A stretch of DNA of 64,000 nt from Agrobacterium vitis (GCF_037039395.1 NZ_CP146242.1:1302001-1366000), one strand, 5' to 3'; numbered from the stretch's first letter, positions 38,114-46,940 are shown. Numbers and translations: made by a program. The notes: a model not told the origin generated them from the sequence alone.

Positions 38114-39370
38114 ATGTTGACCGATGCAGCACTCAAGTGCTTGAAACCAAAAGCCAAAATGTACAAGGTATCCGATCGTGACGGCATGTACGTGCGCGTC
38201 GCGCCGTCGGGCGCCATCTCGTTCAGGCTCGACTACCGGCTGAACGGCAGGCGCGAGACCGTCTATCTCGGAAGGTATGCTCGTGACGGGATATCGCTCG
38301 CCAGGGCTCGAGAGCTATGCATCGATGCGCGCCGGGCGATCGCCGAGGGGCGGTCTCCCGCCATCGAGAAGCAGCGGGAGAAGCGACGGATCAAGGAAGC
38401 AAAGAGCTTCGGCGAATTCGGCGAGAAATGGCTGACCAATGCGACGATGGCCGACAGCACGCGCGCGATGCGTCGCTCTATCTTCGAGCGCGAGCTCATG
38501 CCCGTCTGGCGGAATCGTCTCCTGACAGAGATCACACCTGACGACCTGCGCGCTCACTGCGGCAAGATCGTCGAACGGGGTGCGCCCGCGACGGCGATTC
38601 ATGTGCGGGATATCCTGAAGCAGATCTACGGCTTCGCCATTCTCCACGGTGAGAAGGTCGCCAACCCGGCCGATGACGTCGGTCCGGCCTCGATCGCCAC
38701 CTTTACGCCAAAGGACCGCGCGCTTTCGCCCACCGAGATCCGCATCATGTTCAAACAGCTCGAGCATGTCGCAACGTTGCCGACGATCCGCCTCGGCATG
38801 AAGCTCTATCTCCTCACCATGGTTCGGAAGAGCGAACTGCAAGATGCAGTGTGGGACGAGATCGATTTCGACAACGCCGTCTGGACCATCCCGAAGGAGC
38901 GCATGAAGCGGTCGAAGCCGCACAACGTCTACCTGTGCCGGCAGACCCTCGACATCATGATCGCGCTCAAGACCTGCTCCGGCAACTCCCGATATCTGTT
39001 GCCGTCCCGGTACGACGCGGACGCCCCGATGTCGCGCGCGACTTTCAATCGGGTCACCTATGCCGTCGTTGAACAGGCCAAGAAGGAGGGGCTGCCGTTG
39101 GAGCCTTTCACGGTCCATGATCTGCGGCGAACGGGCTCGACGCTGCTCAATGAGTTGGGCTTTAACAGCGACTGGATCGAAAAGTGCCTGGCGCACGAGG
39201 ACGGGCGTTCATCGCGCGGCGTTTATAACAAGGCCGAGTATGAGGTGCAGCGCCGGCATATGATGCAGCAGTGGGCGGACACCGTAGACGCCTGGATTGA
39301 CGGTCGGAAGTATGCCCCCACGCTTTTGCCGCAAGCTATGCCCTTGATGGAGCTTGATCCTGCCCTTTGA
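38114..39370 (+). CDS. P4-type tyrosine integrase of the genomic island
   Basis: The 418-residue site-specific recombinase has the N-terminal DUF4102 domain (LTDAALKCLKPKAKMYKVSD, YRLNGRRETVYLGRY), a SAM-like core-binding domain (about 100-190) and a catalytic domain with R238 (MVRKSEL), H335 and R338 (VHDLRRT), H361 (LAHEDG) and probable nucleophile Y371 (GVYNKAEY). All key residues are present, so it looks functional. GAGGAGG lies just before the ATG. It faces away from guaA and is convergent with the AlpA-like gene, overlapping its end by 35 bp. Confidence 0.93.
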   Translation: MLTDAALKCLKPKAKMYKVSDRDGMYVRVAPSGAISFRLDYRLNGRRETVYLGRYARDGISLARARELCIDARRAIAEGRSPAIEKQREKRRIKEAKSFGEFGEKWLTNATMADSTRAMRRSIFERELMPVWRNRLLTEITPDDLRAHCGKIVERGAPATAIHVRDILKQIYGFAILHGEKVANPADDVGPASIATFTPKDRALSPTEIRIMFKQLEHVATLPTIRLGMKLYLLTMVRKSELQDAVWDEIDFDNAVWTIPKERMKRSKPHNVYLCRQTLDIMIALKTCSGNSRYLLPSRYDADAPMSRATFNRVTYAVVEQAKKEGLPLEPFTVHDLRRTGSTLLNELGFNSDWIEKCLAHEDGRSSRGVYNKAEYEVQRRHMMQQWADTVDAWIDGRKYAPTLLPQAMPLMELDPAL

Positions 39371-39620
39371 CGGGGCGGGTTTTACGCTTGGTGACATCAG
39401 GGTGTTGGGCACGCCGGATCGGCGCAGCCCGCCGTGCCATCAGCCAAGCCTCGACCTCGGCCAGGTCCCAAACGATACAACGTGGCGAGAGCGCGAACCG
39501 GCGGGGAAACTCGCCACGCTGCTCCATTTCATAAATAGTACTGTCGGCCATCGGCACCATCTCCCGCAACTGCTGTCGCCGGATTGTTCTCCGAATTTGC
39601 GTAGTTTCGATCTTTGCCAT
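39336..39620 (-). CDS. AlpA-family helix-turn-helix regulator
   Basis: The 94-residue protein has RRQQLREMVPMADSTIYEMEQ followed by GEFPRRFALSPRCIVWDLAEVEAWL, the standard AlpA/MerR-like winged helix of phage and island regulators that control integrase and excision. The C-terminus is a basic tail. The start MAKIETTQIRR (39620) has GGGAGA upstream; a longer frame to 39782 is not supported. It overlaps the 3' end of the convergent integrase gene. Confidence 0.88.
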   Translation of the reverse strand: MAKIETTQIRRTIRRQQLREMVPMADSTIYEMEQRGEFPRRFALSPRCIVWDLAEVEAWLMARRAAPIRRAQHPDVTKRKTRPVKGQDQAPSRA

Positions 39621-39834
39621 ACTCAATCTCCCGCGTTGCTGAGGCGATTGAGACTGATAGATGCTGATATTGGAAGCTCCTTCGAAATTCCATGCGGAAA
39701 TTTCGGGCTCTAGCGTACACATCGGCGGGTTCTTCCTGACTGCTAGGTGCAGCATTAGGGGCGAACAGGTGGTGATGGACAAGCTTGAACGGCGTGGGGG
39801 GCCTTAGGGGGATGCATTCAGTAACGCGCCTCCC

Positions 39835-39887
39835 TTCAAAATCCGCCGAAGCAATACGTGTCGGTTCGAGTCCGACCGCCCGCACCA
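39835..39887 (+). pseudogene. 3' half of a tRNA-Leu(CAA) gene, probable attachment site
   Basis: From 39835 the sequence reads as a tRNA from the anticodon loop onward: loop TTCAAAA (anticodon CAA), 3' stem TCCGC, a 13-base class-II variable region, T arm GTCGG-TTCGAGT-CCGAC (perfect stem), acceptor strand CGCCCGC, discriminator A, and CCA. Upstream bases cannot form the 5' acceptor strand or anticodon stem, so only the 3' half is there. This is the signature of a tRNA-directed att site. No complete copy is in the window. Confidence 0.8.
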
Positions 39888-40154
39888 TCTATTCCTTGCT
39901 AAGGGTGGGGTCGAGGGTTAGAATCGCTTCGCCGGCTCATATTTTAATCAAGGAAATCAACCTCTTGCAAAGCGCATTTAAGAGCGCTTTCTGCTTACAC
40001 AACCACCTAGGCTGTTGCGTGTAAGCATGATACCATCTTTGGATGTCCTACTGTGCTTTTGGCGCAGGACCACAGCGCCTCGGGCGAGATGGGCTCATTC
40101 TTCACTCCTATTCCTCACAAAAAATATGCTTTATCGCATATAAATTAGATTGTT
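39888..40154. other. gene-free stretch with hairpins
   Basis: Three inverted repeats occur: AAAGCGC/GCGCTTT (39969-39990), TGCTTACAC/GTGTAAGCA (39992-40027) and ATATGC/GCATAT (40134-40151). With 39621-39834 this makes a 534-bp region without a protein gene between the AlpA-like gene and the antiporter remnant. Confidence 0.5.
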
Positions 40155-40565
40155 TCACGTCGGTGTAAACCGGGCTTCGAGCAGATCGAGTTCGCGCACC
40201 AGCTTTCGGCTCATGGCATGGGAGATGTGGTGCGAGCGGCTGAGCCGATAGAACGTTTCGAGTTCTGCCCCGATGCCGGCGAGGCGGAGGTCACTCGACC
40301 GATCCATTTTCCGCAACATTTCGGCTTCGTTCTCGGTCTTCGCGCCGCCGTCGATACGTTGACGATAGAGCCCGACGACGTGAGCGGCGGCTTCGGCATA
40401 GATCCCGGCGTCGTCACGACCCTGGCAGAGATCGCCCAGCACGCGCTCGATGGCCTTGATCGCGGCTTCGCCGCAGCGATCCGCGCAAGATCCTCTTCCT
40501 TTCGGCGGGAAGGCTCGGGCGGCAGCATCAGACCCTTGAGCAGGAAGGGAAGACCAAATCCCTCT
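40155..40565 (-). pseudogene. remnant of a CPA1-type Na+/H+ antiporter (C-terminal tail, frameshifted)
   Basis: The minus strand encodes the end of a cation:proton antiporter: GFGLPFLLKGLMLPP (last membrane helix) and EPSRRKEEDLARIAAA in one frame. After a one-base deletion near 40480 it continues as AAIKAIERVLGDLCQGRDD... to LSRSHHISHAMSRKLVRELD. The N-terminal transport domain is absent; sequence stops at the end of the next gene (40571). A truncated, frameshifted gene like this cannot work as a transporter. Confidence 0.75.
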
Positions 40566-40570
40566 GCGAT

Positions 40571-41584
40571 TCAGGACGTTCGTTCTATTATCGTCCATTC
40601 CTCCGGCCCGAGCGCGATGCCCATAGCCTCGGAATGCGCGCGCTGCCGGTATCGTTGTTCACCGGGAAACCGGGAAACGCCCGAGGCGCGAAGTTCGCTA
40701 AGCAGTATTTCGATACGTGAGCCGAAGGCCTCGTTGCTGCGGGTCGCGTCAATAGCTATCACGCATTGGCCGGCATTGCCGGAAATCACGCCGGGATAGC
40801 GTGCTGACCTGTCTTCGAAGCCGAATCGTCCGCCCGTCAGCCCCGCCGCCAGCACCTCAACCATGAGTGCGATCGACGCGCCCTTGTGGCCGCCGAATGG
40901 GTTGAGCGTCCCGCCGTCGAGGACCTTCGCGGGGTCAGTGGCCGGACGGCCAGCGGAATCGTTGCCGATACCCGGGGCGAGTTTTTCGTTCCGCCGCGCC
41001 GCGAGCAGCACCTCGCCCTGGCTGGCAGCGCTGGACGCTTGGTCCCAGACGATAGGCGGGCCGTCGCGGCGAGGGAAGGCGAAGCACATCGGATTTGTAC
41101 CGAGCACTTTCCTTCCAGCGCCCCAGACGAGTATCCGGCTGCGGGCGTTCACCGTGGACAGCGCGACGAGGCCGGCCTCGGCCAGCGGCTCGACATCCGG
41201 CCAAAGCGCGCCGAGATGATGAGAATTGCGGATCGCCAGAAGCGCGATACCGTACTCCCTTGCGTTGGAGATGAGCAGCGGACGCGCCGCGGCCAGCGCC
41301 GCGGTCGCAAAGCCATTGCCGGCATCAATCGAGAGAAAGGCCGGCCCCACCTCAGTGATCTTTGGCACAGCCCGACCGTCAATCCAGCCGGTTCGGACGC
41401 TCGCGAGATAGCCAGGCAGCCGCAGCAAGCCGTGGCCTCTCGCGCCGTCCCTTTCTGCGGCGGTGATGACACCGGCGAGGATATCGGCATGGTTCCCGTC
41501 TACCCCCGCCTCAATGAGAATGGCCAGAACTCGTCGATGGAGGTCGGCAATAGCGATCCTGCGTTCCGTCTCCAAGGGCATCAT
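40571..41584 (-). CDS. malate/L-lactate-dehydrogenase-family (Ldh_2) oxidoreductase
   Basis: The 337-residue NAD(P)-dependent 2-hydroxyacid/imine dehydrogenase belongs to the Ldh2/MDH2 family. It has the family N-terminal helices (LHRRVLAILIEAGVDGNHADILAGVI), GHGLLRLPGYL, the catalytic-type NSHHLGALWP, TNPMCFAFPRRDGPPIVWDQA, and GGTLNPFGGHKGASIALMVEVL. The family includes sulfolactate, ureidoglycolate, malate and cyclic-imine reductases, so the substrate is open. The start overlaps the stop of the ABC ATPase by 4 bp and makes it the last gene of the importer operon. Confidence 0.85.
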   Translation of the reverse strand: MMPLETERRIAIADLHRRVLAILIEAGVDGNHADILAGVITAAERDGARGHGLLRLPGYLASVRTGWIDGRAVPKITEVGPAFLSIDAGNGFATAALAAARPLLISNAREYGIALLAIRNSHHLGALWPDVEPLAEAGLVALSTVNARSRILVWGAGRKVLGTNPMCFAFPRRDGPPIVWDQASSAASQGEVLLAARRNEKLAPGIGNDSAGRPATDPAKVLDGGTLNPFGGHKGASIALMVEVLAAGLTGGRFGFEDRSARYPGVISGNAGQCVIAIDATRSNEAFGSRIEILLSELRASGVSRFPGEQRYRQRAHSEAMGIALGPEEWTIIERTS

Positions 41585-42375
41585 CCGGCGAGCCGGGAAG
41601 CGGCGATATGCTGCATCACCTCCTCCTCGACATGTTCCCAGATGCGCGTCTTGAGCGCTGCATAGGGGACGGAAGTCTGGACTGCCACGCCGCGCGGACG
41701 CGGCAGCTCGTTGTCAAAGATCGTCTTGATGCGCCCCGGCCGGGCTGACATGACGACGATACGGTGACCAAGGATCAGCGCCTCGTCGAGATTGTGGGTG
41801 ATGAAGACGATAGTCTTGCCGCTCGCTTCCTGGATCCTCAGGAGTTCGGTCTGCATGACCTGCCGCGTCATGGCATCGAGTGCCGCGAAGGGCTCGTCCA
41901 TCAGCAGCACCTCGGGATCAGCCGCGAGACTTCTGGCGATTGTGACGCGCTGCTGCATGCCCCCCGAAAGCTCGGCAGGGTAGTGATCCGCAAAGCCGGT
42001 GAGTTGCACCATGTCGATGAGTTGCTCGGCGAGTTCCCGCCTTTCCCTGCGCCGCGCTCCGCGCATGCGCAACGGAAACTCCACGTTTTGCCGAACCGTC
42101 TTCCACGGAAACAGGGCATAGGATTGGAACACCATGCCGCAGCGCGGATCGATGCCGGTAATGGGCTCGCCACGCAGCAGGATCTTTCCGCTTGTCGGCG
42201 CGGAAAATCCCGCAAAAAGGCTGAGCAGGGTAGACTTCCCGCAGCCTGAGGCACCGAGGATGCATAGCAGCTCATTGGATTGCACCTCCAGCGAGAGGTT
42301 CTGGACGGCAACGAGTTCGCTGTCCTTTAGCCGGTAGGATTTGGTGATGCGTTCAGCCGTGAGAATGGCAGTCAT
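41581..42375 (-). CDS. nitrate/sulfonate/taurine-type ABC importer, ATPase
   Basis: The 264-residue ATPase of the SsuB/TauB/NrtD group has Walker A GASGCGKST (near 41-49), signature LSGGMQQRVTIARSLA, Walker B VLLMDEPFAALD and the switch His in VFITHNLDEA. It powers the permease at 42395 and lies 19 bp downstream of it. GAGGRIKT-type ends with LPRPR (here NELPRPRGVAVQ) are typical of this group. Confidence 0.9.
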   Translation of the reverse strand: MTAILTAERITKSYRLKDSELVAVQNLSLEVQSNELLCILGASGCGKSTLLSLFAGFSAPTSGKILLRGEPITGIDPRCGMVFQSYALFPWKTVRQNVEFPLRMRGARRRERRELAEQLIDMVQLTGFADHYPAELSGGMQQRVTIARSLAADPEVLLMDEPFAALDAMTRQVMQTELLRIQEASGKTIVFITHNLDEALILGHRIVVMSARPGRIKTIFDNELPRPRGVAVQTSVPYAALKTRIWEHVEEEVMQHIAASRLAG

Positions 42376-42394
42376 GACACAATTCTCCTTCTTT

Positions 42395-43219
42395 TTATCG
42401 CCTATGGCGTTCCCATGGCAGCAGCAACCGTTCGACCTTATTGGCTACCAAATCGGCCACCAAAACCGTCAGCGAAATGCACACCATGCCGACTAGCACC
42501 ATGGTCATGTCGCCCCATTCCTTGGCTTCCCAAATGATCGCGCCCAGGCCGTTGCGGGCGGCGACCATCTCAGCCGACAGAACGCAGGACCAAGCGATCG
42601 CTAAGGTGACCTTCAGCCCACCAAGGATACCCGGGAGCGCCCCCGGGAAAATGACTTCCCGCATCACCGTAAAGTCGGAGGCACCAAGATTACGCGCCGC
42701 CCGGATCAGGATTGGATCGACGCGACGCGTTGCCTCGTATGTAGAAAGGAGAACGTAGATCCACGAGCCCAAGAAGACGATCAGCACTTTCTGTCCCTCG
42801 CCGATGCCAAGCCACAAGATTGTTAGCGGAATCCAGGTGATCGAAGGCAAAGGACGCAATAGTGAGATGAAAGGCGCGAACACTGCCCTAATTGTTTCGT
42901 TGACGGCCATGGCAACGCCGAGCGGCACGGCAATGACTATAGCGAGTAGGAAGCCCAAGAAGACCCGGACTGAAGAGGACAGGATCGCCACCCAGAGGCC
43001 TCCCGAGGCGACTAGCTTCATCGCAGCCTGAGCCACCTCGCCTGGAGAGGGAAGGAAGAGCTTTGATACTAGGCCAGTTCCGGTCACCACCGCCCAAAGA
43101 AGAAGGAACGCTAGAACCGATGCCAAGCTGATCATCGTCGTACGGCTTGGTTTGACCATTGAGATATAGCTTGCAGTTCGGGAAGGAGACAGTGTCTGTT
43201 GAGAAAACTCAGCCATCAT
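42395..43219 (-). CDS. nitrate/sulfonate/taurine-type ABC importer, permease
   Basis: The 274-residue SsuC/TauC-like permease has about six helices, LRPLPSITWIPLTILWLGIGEGQKVLIVFLG, and the EAA-type loop RAARNLGASDFTVMREVIFPGALPGILGGLKV. The ATG at 43219 overlaps the stop of the binding-protein gene by one base, so translation is probably coupled. An upstream start at 43255 would overlap that gene further and is less likely. Confidence 0.9.
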   Translation of the reverse strand: MMAEFSQQTLSPSRTASYISMVKPSRTTMISLASVLAFLLLWAVVTGTGLVSKLFLPSPGEVAQAAMKLVASGGLWVAILSSSVRVFLGFLLAIVIAVPLGVAMAVNETIRAVFAPFISLLRPLPSITWIPLTILWLGIGEGQKVLIVFLGSWIYVLLSTYEATRRVDPILIRAARNLGASDFTVMREVIFPGALPGILGGLKVTLAIAWSCVLSAEMVAARNGLGAIIWEAKEWGDMTMVLVGMVCISLTVLVADLVANKVERLLLPWERHRR

Positions 43220-44208
43220 TAGTTTCCCTTGGGTACGAAACTTGTGTCGAGCCACTTGGCTGTGTCAGGGCGCTCCGGAATCTTGCCAGCCTCATGCAGC
43301 ATGTCGGCGAGATACTGCATCTGCTCTGTATGTTTTTTGAGATGGTTCTCCCAATCCTTACTCCCGAAATACTGGAAACTTTGGATGGCCTTCAGCATCT
43401 CCTCTGGGGACTGCTTGAAATATTCGGCGACCATTGCGGCAGCCTCCTGAGGGTTCTCGATAGTGAGATCGGCGCCTTTGAGCAAACCAGCGGCAATGGC
43501 TCGGGCCTGATTGGGATATTTTTCGACCACTTCGCGGGAGACGATGACAATATCACCTGCGGCCATGGTGCCGAAACGGCGGAACATTTCGGTTTCGCGA
43601 TCGGTGCCGAGCAGCTTACCTTGGGGAACGGCCTCCTTCAGCCGCGTTAGGAGAGGTTGCCAGACGCAGGCTGCCTCGATATCGCCATGGCTGAGTGCCG
43701 CGGCCATCTCGGTTGCCGGGAGGTTGCGATAGTCAAGATCGCCGAGTTTCAGTCCGGCATCGGCTAAAAGACCGGCGAGTGTGATCTCGGCAGAGGAATT
43801 GGCGGCAACCGCCTTGCCCTTCAGGTCAGCCACTGAGGTAATGCCGGGACGAGCCCAGCAACCTTCCTGACCAGGGGAATCGTCAACATTGGCAAAGAAG
43901 GAAAAACTCTCGTTTCCGCGCGCCATTTCGCTGATAACCGCGACGCGGCCGAGATTGCTGAACGCCGCATCGCCTGCGGTTAGCGCTCTGATGCGATCGG
44001 AAGAGTTGACGATTACCTGCACGTCGACATCGATGCCCTGCTCTTTGAAAAAGCCCTTCTTGATTGCGACTAGGATCGGTACTTGGCCAATCCAGGTTAC
44101 CGAACCGGCGAAATCGAGACGTGGCCTGTCTTGCGCATAGCCGGCAAGCGGCATGGCGAAACAGGCGGTGATGACGGCGAATGCATGGATAAGATTGCGA
44201 ACGGTCAC
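43219..44208 (-). CDS. ABC substrate-binding protein, sulfonate/nitrate/taurine type
   Basis: The 329-residue periplasmic protein has a signal peptide (MTVRNLIHAFAVITACFAMPLAGYAQ) and an NMT1/SsuA-like fold: IGQVPILVAIKKGFFKEQGIDVDVQ, DLKGKAVAANSSAEITLAGLLADAG, and HGDIEAACVWQPLLTRL. It starts with GTG after GAAAGGG. It is the first gene of the importer operon. A LacI-type operator lies 76 bp upstream at 44284. The ligand is unknown; this family takes sulfonates, nitrate, cyanate, thiamine precursors and aromatics. Confidence 0.88.
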   Translation of the reverse strand: MTVRNLIHAFAVITACFAMPLAGYAQDRPRLDFAGSVTWIGQVPILVAIKKGFFKEQGIDVDVQVIVNSSDRIRALTAGDAAFSNLGRVAVISEMARGNESFSFFANVDDSPGQEGCWARPGITSVADLKGKAVAANSSAEITLAGLLADAGLKLGDLDYRNLPATEMAAALSHGDIEAACVWQPLLTRLKEAVPQGKLLGTDRETEMFRRFGTMAAGDIVIVSREVVEKYPNQARAIAAGLLKGADLTIENPQEAAAMVAEYFKQSPEEMLKAIQSFQYFGSKDWENHLKKHTEQMQYLADMLHEAGKIPERPDTAKWLDTSFVPKGN

Positions 44209-44283
44209 GAGAAGGCCCTTTCAGTAGAGGGAGACGAACTTTTGCAATGCAGCAAGTTAAACACACGTCTAAACATTATGCAA

Positions 44284-44295
44284 TGAACCGGTTCA
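44284..44295. promoter_or_regulatory. LacI-type operator copy 1, TGAACCGGTTCA
   Basis: A perfect 12-bp palindrome (14 bp with flanks, ATGAACCGGTTCAT), 76 bp upstream of the binding-protein start in the divergent region. The same word occurs at 44467, 46941 and 48230. The central CG and the adjacent LacI gene make it the likely operator of that regulator. Confidence 0.85.
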
Positions 44296-44466
44296 TAATT
44301 TATGTGCTTAAAAAATAATCAAATGCTCCTCTTATGGCGAGTTCGCCTGCTTAGTGGGAAGATCAAGGCCTTTTGGCCATTTTTATGCGGAGACCGCCTG
44401 CTCTTAGCGAACTCACAAGCTATGGAAGCTTTCACATCTGCCATGAGCACCAAGGCAGCAGCATGG

Positions 44467-44478
44467 TGAACCGGTTCA
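44467..44478. promoter_or_regulatory. LacI-type operator copy 2, TGAACCGGTTCA
   Basis: The palindrome is identical to copy 1 and lies 38 bp upstream of the FAD oxidoreductase start (44517), where it would overlap the core promoter. Confidence 0.85.
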
Positions 44479-44516
44479 TTGACCTAACTCTGATTGGATG
44501 TTAGGCGTAACTGATA

Positions 44517-45866
44517 ATGTCGCCGAATTCTTCTCAACCTGGTCAAACGCTATGGGCTGCCATGATAAATTTACCTGAGGGGGATTTACTTGCTCGCACT
44601 CTGCCACGCACTTATACCGATGCCGGTGAGCCGCCGCTTTCCGCCTCCTCTCTCGATCGGGAAATGGAGACTGATATCGTCGTTATCGGCGGCGGTATCA
44701 TGGGCGCCTCGGCGGCTCTCCATCTGGCGGCAGGCGGCGCTTCAGTCTGCCTTGTCGAGGCCGAGACGATTGGCTCCGGTGGAAGCGGTCGCAGCTTCGG
44801 CCAAGTCGTTCCCTACCTCCGCACCGAGCCGGACGTGGCACTTGCAAACCTAGGCAAGGAGGCCGGCACAAGGCTAATCAACGTGGCCGCCCGCTCGCCC
44901 GACCTGGTTTTCGATCTCATCGCACACTACGGCATCGATTGCGACGCAGTGCGCAACGGCCTGCTTTTCGCCGCTCATGCGCCTGCCGGCGAGGCGTCTT
45001 TGCGGAGCCGGCGAGATTGGTGGGCTGCCCGCGGCGTCGATCTTCCTCTGCTCGACAGGGAAGAGGCGGCAACTGCGATCGGTGGCGGATTCTACCCTTG
45101 CGTCCTTGTCGAGCCACGCGGCGGTACGCTAAATCCCCTTGCCTATGCCCGCGGGCTTGCCCGCAGTTGTGCAAGCCTCGGGGGCCTCGTCTTCGAGCAA
45201 AGCCCCGTTAGCGGTATTGTGCAATCCGGTAATGGCTTTTTCGTGACTGCCGGGCGCGGCGCGATCCGCTGCCGGACCGTCGTCGTCACTGCCGGCCTCG
45301 GACTCCGGCGGCTACTGCCAGCCTATCGTCGAACGCTCCTGCCGGTGCGCGTGCACGAAGCCGCGACCGAACCTCTTTCTGTGGAACAGATTGAGGGCAT
45401 CCTGCCCTCCGCCACCGCGCTCACCGAGACCCGCAAGCTCCCGTCGGGAATCCGCCGCACCAGCGGGGGGCAAATCGTCGTCACACTTTCCGGTCCGGCA
45501 GCGGGAGAGCGTGGCGCCGATCCGGACGCGGCGGCACGGCGGCTGACTGAGGTTTTCCCGCAGCTTTCCTCTGCGCCGGTTTTCGAACGATGGAGCGGGT
45601 GGGTCGATCTCACCCGTGACCAATATCCTCGTATCGAGGAACCGCAGCCGGGTTTTTTGGTCGGCTTTGGGCTCAGCGGCCGCGGTCTTGGGCTTGGCAC
45701 CACGCTCGGCAAGGATCTCGCATGCCGCGCTCTCGGTGCACCCTGGGCAAATATCCCCTTTCCCGGACGCGGGCAAACGTCGGCGCGGAAGTGGTGGCCG
45801 GGATCGTCTTTCGCCGCATCACTAGCGATGGCAGCGATACGCATGTCCGAGGAGCATCGGTTTTGA
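44517..45866 (+). CDS. FAD-dependent amine/amino-acid oxidase-like protein (DAO family)
   Basis: The 449-residue protein starts with a tail (SQPGQTLWAAM...LARTLPRTYTD) common in gamma-glutamylputrescine-oxidase-like proteins. It then has the FAD motif DIVVIGGGIMGASAALHLAAGGASVCLVEAE (about 53-83), GSGGSGRSFGQVVPYLR, and the C-terminal FAD loop YPRIEEPQPGFLVGFGLSGRGLGLGTTLGKDLA. It would oxidise a C-N bond of an amine or N-substituted amino acid, giving H2O2 or passing electrons on. It is controlled by operator copy 2. The precise substrate is unknown. Confidence 0.85.
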   Translation: MSPNSSQPGQTLWAAMINLPEGDLLARTLPRTYTDAGEPPLSASSLDREMETDIVVIGGGIMGASAALHLAAGGASVCLVEAETIGSGGSGRSFGQVVPYLRTEPDVALANLGKEAGTRLINVAARSPDLVFDLIAHYGIDCDAVRNGLLFAAHAPAGEASLRSRRDWWAARGVDLPLLDREEAATAIGGGFYPCVLVEPRGGTLNPLAYARGLARSCASLGGLVFEQSPVSGIVQSGNGFFVTAGRGAIRCRTVVVTAGLGLRRLLPAYRRTLLPVRVHEAATEPLSVEQIEGILPSATALTETRKLPSGIRRTSGGQIVVTLSGPAAGERGADPDAAARRLTEVFPQLSSAPVFERWSGWVDLTRDQYPRIEEPQPGFLVGFGLSGRGLGLGTTLGKDLACRALGAPWANIPFPGRGQTSARKWWPGSSFAASLAMAAIRMSEEHRF

Positions 45867-45874
45867 AGGAGCCT

Positions 45875-46915
45875 TCAGTCTTCAGCGTCCTGCACGGGCC
45901 AGCAGGATTGCCGTATCACGAGAGTCGTCGGAAGCGTCACCACTCGGCCGATACCCGACGCTTTGCCTTCAATTCGGTCAAGCAGCATGGCGGAAGCATG
46001 CCGGGCGAGTTCCGCGAGATCGGACTTCAGGGCGGTGATCGGAGGCGTATAGAGTTCCGCAAGGTCCGAATCGTTGCCTGCCACGACCGATACCTCTTTG
46101 CCGACCTCGCGCCGCAGCGCCCTGAGCGCCTTCAGGCAACCAGGCAGGGCTCCCATCGATGCGGCGACGATGGCGGTTGGCGGCACCGACGAGCTAAACA
46201 GCGCCATGGTTTCGCGGAACGCGTCCTCCTGTTCGATAACTCGGTCGCGGATGGTTCCCATTGCCGGATCGACGCCGTGGATCTGGTATGCCTCCCGGAA
46301 GCCGGCGACACGGCTGTAAGAGGGAAAGGCGCGGGTATCCCCAACCAGCAGTGCGATGTGCCGGTGCCCGCGCTCGATCAAATGCGATATCGCTGTGCGG
46401 GTACCATTGAGGTGATCCACAGTGACCCGGTCCAGGGTCTTGATATGGTCGCGATCGATGAGCAGAACCGGACATGGCGCGCGCATCAACGCCTCATTGA
46501 CGCTGGCATTTGCCTCATCGCTGACGGTCATCATGATACCATCCACTTTTCGTCGCTCGAAGGCTTTCAGAAGCGACACCTCTACTTCCGGCTTGTTGGT
46601 GGTGGCCGAGAGGATGAATGTATAGCCGCGCTCGCGGAAGACCTGCTCCGCTTCCTTAATGTACTGGGCGAACTGGGGAATGTCGAAATCCCGAATGGCG
46701 CAAGCGATCAGTTTTGTGGTGCTGCCGCGCAGGCTCTGAGCGACGATATTCGCCTCGTATCCGAGCGCCTTCATAACCGCTTCGACTTTCCGGCGAACCT
46801 CTTCCGAAACTGTCGGATTATTGTTCAGGACCCGCGACACGGTGCCAACCGATACACCGGCAGTTTGCGCAACATCCCGCAGTCGCACGGTCTGCCGCTT
46901 CTCGTTCTTGCGCAT
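45875..46915 (-). CDS. LacI-family transcriptional regulator of the catabolic module
   Basis: The 346-residue repressor has the N-terminal HTH RLRDVAQTAGVSVGTVSRVLNNN (11-33), the hinge ALGYEANIVAQSLR and a periplasmic-binding-protein-like effector domain (ILSATTNKPEVE, VLLIDRD, HIALLVGD, RVAGFREAY). The start at 46915 follows GGGGGGATT and matches the family; a longer frame to 47107 is rejected. It is convergent with the oxidase gene and divergent from the MFS gene. Operator copy 3 lies between lacI and MFS, so autoregulation is likely. Confidence 0.9.
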   Translation of the reverse strand: MRKNEKRQTVRLRDVAQTAGVSVGTVSRVLNNNPTVSEEVRRKVEAVMKALGYEANIVAQSLRGSTTKLIACAIRDFDIPQFAQYIKEAEQVFRERGYTFILSATTNKPEVEVSLLKAFERRKVDGIMMTVSDEANASVNEALMRAPCPVLLIDRDHIKTLDRVTVDHLNGTRTAISHLIERGHRHIALLVGDTRAFPSYSRVAGFREAYQIHGVDPAMGTIRDRVIEQEDAFRETMALFSSSVPPTAIVAASMGALPGCLKALRALRREVGKEVSVVAGNDSDLAELYTPPITALKSDLAELARHASAMLLDRIEGKASGIGRVVTLPTTLVIRQSCWPVQDAED

Positions 46916-46940
46916 AATCCCCCCTGGACAGCCCATATGA

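Noticed and set aside
39790..39887. Complete tRNA-Leu gene
   Set aside because: No 5' acceptor strand (GCGGGCG), D arm or 5' anticodon stem can be formed upstream of 39835.
39529..39888. 119-codon minus frame beginning MVRAVGLEPTRIASADFEG
   Set aside because: The VGLEPTR...ADFE text is the antisense translation of a class-II tRNA 3' half, a well-known spurious protein; it instead helped locate the tRNA-Leu fragment.
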